A stretch of 64,000 bases of DNA from Luteimonas sp. YGD11-2 (GTDB lineage Bacteria; Pseudomonadota; Gammaproteobacteria; Xanthomonadales; Xanthomonadaceae), in contig NZ_CP035376.1 in NCBI RefSeq assembly GCF_004118975.1, forward strand, positions 1,240,001 to 1,304,000. Reading direction: 5' to 3'. Positions 58,852 to 64,000 of this stretch are shown one piece after another. The notes under the pieces were generated by a model. It was not told the DNA's origin and searched no databases. It saw nothing but the letters and a program-made list of their open reading frames with translations. Position numbers and translations under genes: made by a program. Position 1 is the first letter of the stretch; each line of letters begins with the position of its first letter.

Positions 58852-59169
58852 ATGCACTGGACCATCCTGTTTTTCGCCGGCCTGTTCGAGGTCGTGTGGG
58901 CGGTCGGGCTCAAGTACACCGAAGGCTTCACCCGCCTGTGGCCCACCGTCGGCACCCTCGCCGCGATGGCGATCAGCTTCGGCCTGCTGGCCCAGGCGAT
59001 GAAGGCGCTGCCGCTGGGCACCGCCTACGCGGTCTGGGTCGGCATCGGTGCGGTCGGCACCGCACTGGTCGGCATCACGCTGCTGGGCGAGCCGGCGAAT
59101 CCGGGCCGGCTGATCAGCATCGCGCTGATCGTGGCGGGGGTGATCGGGTTGAAGCTGGCGACCGCCTGA
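58852..59169 (+). CDS. gdx: Guanidinium exporter Gdx/SugE (small multidrug resistance family)
   Basis: 105 residues with four membrane helices. [20 protein letters not shown] has the essential Glu13 of the SMR family, and the sequence follows the SugE/Gdx subtype ([32 protein letters not shown]). Gdx proteins work as antiparallel dimers exchanging guanidinium for protons. The guanidine-II riboswitch in front makes guanidinium export rather than drug export the likely role. The stop lies inside the first unit of a short tandem repeat. Confidence 0.95.
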   Translation: MHWTILFFAGLFEVVWAVGLKYTEGFTRLWPTVGTLAAMAISFGLLAQAMKALPLGTAYAVWVGIGAVGTALVGITLLGEPANPGRLISIALIVAGVIGLKLATA

Positions 59170-59198
59170 CCGCCTGACCGCCTGACCGCCTGACCGCC
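59161..59198. repeat. 8-bp tandem repeat (ACCGCCTG, about 4.8 copies)
   Basis: Four full copies of ACCGCCTG and a partial fifth start at the end of gdx. The gdx stop TGA is in the first copy, so copy-number changes would not alter the protein. A GGTGCC doublet follows. It occupies most of the 58-base gap between gdx and the convergent rnt. Confidence 0.85.
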
Positions 59199-59227
59199 GG
59201 TGCCGGTGCCGGCTGTGGCGTCGGCGG

Positions 59228-59893
59228 TCAGACCGGGACTGCGGGTGGCGCCGGGGGCGGCGGCGCCGGCCATGCGTTGACGATGGTGCAGAACAGCCGC
59301 GCGGTCTGCTCGGCGTCGTACACGGCCGAATGCGCATCGGCGGCATTCCACTCGAAGCCCGCCGCCTGCACCGCGCGCGCCAGCACGGTCTGGCCATAGG
59401 CCACGCCGGCCAGGGTCACGGTGTCGAACACGCTGAACGGGTGGAACGGGTTGCGCTTGTGGCCGCTGCGCGCCACCGCTGCGTTGAGGAAGTTGAGGTC
59501 GAAATGGGCGTTGTGGCCGACCAGGATGGCGCGCTGGCAACCATGCCGCTTCAGCGCGGTGCGCACCGGCGCGAACACGTGGCTGAGTGCATCGCGCTCG
59601 GGCTTGGCGAAACGGAACGGATGGTCGAGGTCGATGCCGGTCACCTCGAGCGACTTCGGGTCGATCTCGGTGCCTGCCGCCGGCACCAGGTGGGCGCTGG
59701 CGGTCTCGCCGAGCACCAGCCTGCCCTCGGCGTCGACATCCAGCGGCACCGCGGCGATCTCCAGCAGCGCGTGGCGGTTCCAGTCGAAACCGCCGGTTTC
59801 CACATCCACCACCACTGGCAGATAGCCGCGGAAGCGCTTGGCCAGCAGGCTCGGCGGCGCGGGGACGTCCTGCGTGGTGGAAGGCTCGTTCAT
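59228..59893 (-). CDS. rnt: Ribonuclease T
   Basis: 221 residues, a DEDDh exonuclease that trims the 3' ends of tRNA and other stable RNAs. Exo I is [20 protein letters not shown] (Asp, Glu), Exo [14 protein letters not shown], and Exo [17 protein letters not shown] (His, Asp). [17 protein letters not shown] and [15 protein letters not shown] segments are RNase T-specific. The C-terminus is a Pro/Ala tail. It starts 13 bases after efpL, so the two are probably co-transcribed. Confidence 0.95.
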   Translation of the reverse strand: MNEPSTTQDVPAPPSLLAKRFRGYLPVVVDVETGGFDWNRHALLEIAAVPLDVDAEGRLVLGETASAHLVPAAGTEIDPKSLEVTGIDLDHPFRFAKPERDALSHVFAPVRTALKRHGCQRAILVGHNAHFDLNFLNAAVARSGHKRNPFHPFSVFDTVTLAGVAYGQTVLARAVQAAGFEWNAADAHSAVYDAEQTARLFCTIVNAWPAPPPPAPPAVPV

Positions 59894-59906
59894 GGGTTCG
59901 CCGCGC

Positions 59907-60473
59907 TCAGTCGGCGCGGCCGGAGAATTCGCCGGTGGTGGTGTTGACCAGCACGCGCTCTCCGTTGGCGATGTATTCCGGCACCTGGATTTCCAGACCG
60001 GTCGACAGCGTGGCCGGCTTCGGGCGCTTGGTGGCGGTGCCGCCCTTGAGTTCCGGCGGGGTGTCGACGATCTCCAGCGTCACCGTCTGCGGCAGCTGCA
60101 GCCCCACCGGCTGGTCGTCGATGACCTGCACGAAGCAGCCACCCAGGCCGTCGGTGATGTAGCCGGCGTCATCGCCGACCACGTCGGCATCGAGCTGGTA
60201 CGGGGTGTAGTCCTCGTCATCGAGGAACACGAACGCGTCGCCATCCTTGTAGGAGAAGCTGGCCTGGCGGCGCAGCAGTTCGACCTCGGGCAGGCTGTCG
60301 TCGGCGTCGAAGCTCGCGTCGAGCTTGTTGCCACCCGGCACGCTGTACATGGTGAAGCGGAAGCGCACGTTGCCGCCGCGCCCCTGCGGGGAGCTGCGCT
60401 CGATGTCGCGGACCTGGTACACGCCACCGTTGTATTCGACGACGTTGCCCTTCTTGATGTCGCTGGCTTTCAT
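59907..60473 (-). CDS. efpL: Elongation factor P-like protein EfpL (YeiP)
   Basis: 188 residues, three EF-P-type beta-barrel domains. [20 protein letters not shown], the loop SSPQGRGG (Arg32 at the tip, not the modified Lys of EF-P), [27 protein letters not shown] and the ending GRAD mark it as EfpL/YeiP rather than EF-P. In E. coli EfpL helps ribosomes through XPP and some other stalling motifs without needing modification. ATG 60473 is the family start. It is 70 bases from the SDR gene and 13 before rnt. Confidence 0.93.
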   Translation of the reverse strand: MKASDIKKGNVVEYNGGVYQVRDIERSSPQGRGGNVRFRFTMYSVPGGNKLDASFDADDSLPEVELLRRQASFSYKDGDAFVFLDDEDYTPYQLDADVVGDDAGYITDGLGGCFVQVIDDQPVGLQLPQTVTLEIVDTPPELKGGTATKRPKPATLSTGLEIQVPEYIANGERVLVNTTTGEFSGRAD

Positions 60474-60543
60474 GGATGTGTTCGGTCGATGTGGGTGGAC
60501 CGCGGCACGCCTGCGCCGCGGCAGTGGTGTTACTTCGCGGGCG

Positions 60544-61314
<771 letters not shown>

Positions 61315-61340
61315 GGGAACTCCTGCGGCGAAAGGACGCG

Positions 61341-61346
61341 ATTCTA
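61341..61346 (-). promoter_or_regulatory. Candidate -10 box (TAGAAT) of the SDR gene
   Basis: TAGAAT on the minus strand; its TAG is also the stop codon of the preceding TANGO2-family gene. It is 26 bases before the SDR ATG. Confidence 0.4.
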
Positions 61347-62162
61347 CCCGGCGGCTGGCAGCGACGTCCGCGGCAGCACCTCGAACGAGGCGCCGGCGGC
61401 CGCACCATCGGGGCCGAAGCGCCGTTCCGCGAACACCAGCGACTGCGCCTCGACCAGCACCACCGAGCTGCAGCGCGTGCCGTAGACCGGATCGCGGATG
61501 AAGGCCGGCGACAGCCGGCGCTCCAGCGCAAGCCCGACGCCGGTATCGGGCAGCCGCTCGTCCGGCGCCTGTGCGGTGTCGGCGAGTGCGTCGAACAGGG
61601 GCGCCAGCATCTGCGGAGTCACGACCGATCCATCGCGACCGGGCAGGGCGTCGAGCCACGCGGCAAGGGCGCCGGTCGCATGTGCGCTTTTTGGCCAGCT
61701 TGCGTCGAACGCGCCGTTGGACATCGCGTGCAGGCCCGGTGCCACCGGCATCGCAACCGGTTCCGGCACGTTGCTGGCGAAGGCCAGGGTCTCGCCATCC
61801 CAGACCAGCAGGTTGAAACGGCCGTATGCGCGGGCCTGTGGCTGCAGCGCTTCGGCAAACGCCATCGCACCGTCCCGGGCGCGCACGAAATCGCGCACCA
61901 GCCAGCCGCGCGAACGTCGCGCCTGCTCCGGTTCGAGCCCGCGCCGCACATTGGTGACGGCCGCCAGCCGGCCACGCGTCGACACCTGCAACCAGCTGCC
62001 ACCGGCTTCCAGGTCGCGACCGCCGTAGACCTCACCGGCATCACCGGCATCCGGATCGAAACCGGCGGGCGCGGTGGCGCGCGCATGCGCCTCGTCGCGA
62101 TTGGCGATGAGCACCAGTGGCCAGCGTGGGTGCAGGCGATAGGCGAGGGCGACCAGGCACAT
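61344..62162 (-). CDS. NRDE/TANGO2 family protein
   Basis: 272 residues. MCLVALAYRLHPRWPLVLIA followed by NRDE (residues 21-24) is the family signature; GGRDLEAGGSWLQVSTRGRL and VTNVRRG follow, and the C-terminus has YGTRCSSVVLV. The fold is Ntn-hydrolase-like with Cys2 at the N-terminus. Human TANGO2 is linked to haem or lipid metabolism, but the bacterial role is not established. A TAGGCT hexamer (62174-62169) lies 6 bases before the ATG, predicting a leaderless mRNA. It is 29 bases upstream of the SDR gene. Confidence 0.9.
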   Translation of the reverse strand: MCLVALAYRLHPRWPLVLIANRDEAHARATAPAGFDPDAGDAGEVYGGRDLEAGGSWLQVSTRGRLAAVTNVRRGLEPEQARRSRGWLVRDFVRARDGAMAFAEALQPQARAYGRFNLLVWDGETLAFASNVPEPVAMPVAPGLHAMSNGAFDASWPKSAHATGALAAWLDALPGRDGSVVTPQMLAPLFDALADTAQAPDERLPDTGVGLALERRLSPAFIRDPVYGTRCSSVVLVEAQSLVFAERRFGPDGAAAGASFEVLPRTSLPAAG

Positions 62163-62200
62163 GGCCCCAGCCTAGCGGGTTGGCGCGGGTTGCAGCGTCG

Positions 62201-62971
62201 TCAGAGCGGGCACAGCGCCAGGCGCCCGGCATGCGGCGCGCATACGCGGTCACGGCAGGCGATGCCGGCCGGAGTGTTCGCACGCGGGCAGGCAGCAAGC
62301 GCCTGCTCCACCTGCTGGCGGGCTCGCGCCTCGCGCCGCGAGACCGGTTGCGCCTGCGGTCCACCCAGGCTTTCCAGGCGCGCCTGGGTCTGGCGGCTGC
62401 GCTCGTCGTCCGCGCGCAGCTGCGCCACCAGCGCGTCCATCGACTCGTGCTCCTCGCCAGGCGCGCTGCCGTCCTGGTGGATGATCCGCATCAGCGTCGA
62501 CAGCAGCCCGCCGTCATCGGCCGCAGCCGCAGGTGCGGTCGCGGCCGCACGCCGGGCGGTCGTCGCGCGCGTCGGGACGCGTTCGGACCCTCCGACCCGT
62601 GCCGTCGGCGGCGCGGCCGGGGTGGCGGCTGCTCCGGCGGCCGCGGCAGCGACCGCGGTCGTCCCCGGAGCCGCCGACCCGGCCGAAAGACGCTGGAACG
62701 GATCGGCCGGGCGCTCGTCGACGATCACTGCGACATCGTGTGGTGGCTCGCCCGCGTCCGCGGCAGCCGGAATGTCTTGCAAGGCGGTCGCCGGATCATG
62801 GACAGTCTGCGCCGGATCCACGGCCACGCCCTGCCACAGGCGCGTTGCCGCAAGGAGCAGGAACACAAGGACCGTGAGTGCGATGACCCCCAGCAGCAGC
62901 CGCCTGCCGGCAAGCGTGCGTCCACGACCGCTGCGCGGCCTGCGCGTGCGCTCGGGCCTGCGTTGTTCCAT
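62201..62971 (-). CDS. Single-pass membrane protein of unknown function, Cys-rich C-terminus
   Basis: About 256 residues from ATG 62971. A basic N-terminus (residues 1-24, Arg-rich) is followed by one membrane helix (about 26-46), then a long Ala/Pro/Thr-rich, low-complexity region (95-150), a helical part (LLSTLMRIIHQDGSAPGEEH, ALVAQLRADDERSRQTQARL) and a tail with four Cys (ACPRANTPAGIACRDRVCAP). The topology suggests the bulk is periplasmic. No family recognised. The start is uncertain: the frame is open to 63976, but the upstream part opposes the M15 peptidase gene. It is divergent from that gene. Confidence 0.6.
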   Translation of the reverse strand: MEQRRPERTRRPRSGRGRTLAGRRLLLGVIALTVLVFLLLAATRLWQGVAVDPAQTVHDPATALQDIPAAADAGEPPHDVAVIVDERPADPFQRLSAGSAAPGTTAVAAAAAGAAATPAAPPTARVGGSERVPTRATTARRAAATAPAAAADDGGLLSTLMRIIHQDGSAPGEEHESMDALVAQLRADDERSRQTQARLESLGGPQAQPVSRREARARQQVEQALAACPRANTPAGIACRDRVCAPHAGRLALCPL

Positions 62972-63166
62972 GTCCGCAAGGATGCGGCCGCTGCCTGCGG
63001 CCACAGTGTGGCCGCTACCTGCGACCAGGCTGGGACGGGTCGATTCGCCAGTGTTCAAGGGCAATCCTGCGCTTGTCCGGCCGCGGCCGGGATCAGTCCG
63101 TTGCCGCATTCTATGCAGCCGGGATGGCGCGGCGTCAATGGCGTGCCATCCGTGTGGAGCGGCGGC

Positions 63167-64000
63167 ATGACGGTTCTCGTCGTGTTGCTGGTGTTCTTCG
63201 TGCTGGCCTGCGTGTCGAGCTGGTTGCTGCTGTTCGACGGCGCGCGCGATGCGCTCTCGGGGTGGTGGGCGCGGATCCGGGCACGTTTCGCGCGAACCGG
63301 AACCAGGGTCTCGGGTGGTCTTGCGCGGAGCATCGGTGCCGGCGGGCGTGCCGCGGCCGGGGTTGGCTCGGGCGTACGCCAGGACCTGCGCAGGCATCGC
63401 TGGCTGGTGCTCGCTTCCGTCGTCCTGCTGGTACTGCCGCCGCTGCTCGTGCTCGGCCTGCGCCAGCGTGTGGTGCTGCCCGGTTTCCAGGGTGACGACC
63501 TGGGCGAGTCGCAGACAATGATCGCCGGCCTGCTGCGCGGCGAACGCCTGGTGCCGCCGCCCCCTCCGCCGCCGGCGGTGTTCACCACCCGGGAGATCCG
63601 CGAGGAGCGCCCGGAGATCGTGACCGCCGACCGTCGCTGGGACCACGTGGATGCCGACCTGCAGCAGCGGGTGCTGGCGATCTACCGGGTGATGCAGACG
63701 CAACACGGCATCCGGATGGTGCTGGTGGAAGGCTACCGCTCGCCCGAACGCCAGGCCGAACTCGCACGCGAAGGGCGCGCGACGCTGGCGGGTGCGTGGT
63801 CGAGCTGTCACCAGTACGGTCTCGCCCTCGACAGCGCACCGATGCGCGACGGCAAGCTGCAGTGGGACATGGGCGATGCCTGGACCCGGCGCGCGTACTT
63901 CCTCTACGGCGAACTCGCCGAGCAGGCCGGGCTCACCTGGGGCGGGCGCTGGACGCGGCTCAAGGACTACGTGCATGTCGAGTCCACGCGCAGCTGCCGT
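63167..64000 (+). CDS. Membrane-anchored M15 (VanY/CwlK-type) peptidoglycan peptidase, 3' end cut by window edge
   Basis: 278 codons, open to the right edge. Two hydrophobic helices (about 2-22, TVLVVLLVFFVLACVSSWLL; and 79-98, WLVLASVVLLVLPPLLVLGL), a Pro run (PPPPPPP), then an M15 peptidase domain: VLVEGYRSPERQAEL, zinc motif SCHQYGLALD (His215, Asp222), and YVHVES (His270). M15 enzymes cut D-Ala or L-Ala-D-Glu bonds in peptidoglycan. GGAG (63157-63160 region) precedes ATG 63167. Some M15 proteins of this architecture sit beside type VI secretion genes; nothing in this window confirms that. Confidence 0.82.
   Translation, partial: MTVLVVLLVFFVLACVSSWLLLFDGARDALSGWWARIRARFARTGTRVSGGLARSIGAGGRAAAGVGSGVRQDLRRHRWLVLASVVLLVLPPLLVLGLRQRVVLPGFQGDDLGESQTMIAGLLRGERLVPPPPPPPAVFTTREIREERPEIVTADRRWDHVDADLQQRVLAIYRVMQTQHGIRMVLVEGYRSPERQAELAREGRATLAGAWSSCHQYGLALDSAPMRDGKLQWDMGDAWTRRAYFLYGELAEQAGLTWGGRWTRLKDYVHVESTRSCR

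Noticed and set aside
59161..59198. CRISPR array
   Set aside because: Units are 8 bp, directly adjacent, with no spacers and no cas genes in the window.
59907..60473. Canonical elongation factor P (efp)
   Set aside because: The loop lacks the modifiable Lys, and the GRAD ending and DEDYTPY segment are EfpL/YeiP features.
62972..63976. N-terminal extension of the unknown protein at 62201-62971 to 591 residues
   Set aside because: The extension lies antisense to the M15 peptidase and has no membrane or domain features; the basic N-terminus plus helix begins at 62971.

Overview
The window is about 70% GC chromosome from a gammaproteobacterium of the Xanthomonadaceae/Lysobacteraceae (Lysobacter, Luteimonas or a close relative). 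This rests on codon use, on FabV as enoyl-ACP reductase, on paired DUF4870 proteins, and on the gene order rpsB-tsf-pyrH-frr-uppS-cdsA-dxr-rseP-bamA-lpxD-fabZ-lpxA-lpxB-rnhB-dnaE-accA. Nearly all of it is chromosomal core. No prophage, insertion sequence, CRISPR array or plasmid gene is visible.

Layout. 1-6.8 kb: darP (cut by the left edge), pmbA, two DUF4870 membrane proteins, ispA-xseB, tilS, and an old-yellow-enzyme reductase. 6.8-31.6 kb: the minus-strand cluster from rpsB to accA, covering translation (rpsB, tsf, frr), UMP kinase, undecaprenyl-PP and CDP-diacylglycerol synthesis, isoprenoids (dxr), outer-membrane assembly (rseP, bamA), lipid A (lpxD/A/B, fabZ), RNase HII, Pol III alpha and acetyl-CoA carboxylase. 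Three extra genes interrupt or flank it: an HDOD-GGDEF protein between tsf and pyrH, a plus-strand BCCT transporter fused to a CoaE-like domain between dnaE and accA, and an exported protein downstream of accA. 31.7-41.8 kb, plus strand: map, glnD, dapD-yffB-dapE, asnB, fabV and a nitroreductase. 42-52 kb: a penicillin-acylase-type hydrolase, a bacterioferritin-like protein, parC, an FNR-type regulator and cydDC. 52.2-64 kb: tRNA-Leu(CAG), rnr, rlmB, a large periplasmic-sensor diguanylate cyclase, gdx, then rnt, efpL, an SDR dehydrogenase, a TANGO2-family gene, an unknown membrane protein and an M15 peptidase cut by the right edge.

Most notable observations. (1) The dapE-asnB gap holds a complete-looking transcription attenuator: an Asn-rich 30-codon leader peptide, an antiterminator that is a near copy of the terminator's 3' arm, and an intrinsic terminator before asparagine synthetase. 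I know of no described Asn attenuator of this type. (2) The BCCT transporter carries a C-terminal dephospho-CoA-kinase domain whose Walker A lysine is arginine. (3) gdx has a textbook guanidine-II (mini-ykkC) riboswitch. (4) Several genes have a -10-like hexamer 6-7 bases before the ATG, which predicts leaderless mRNAs.

All calls come from reading sequence and translated motifs by eye. No database search was run.
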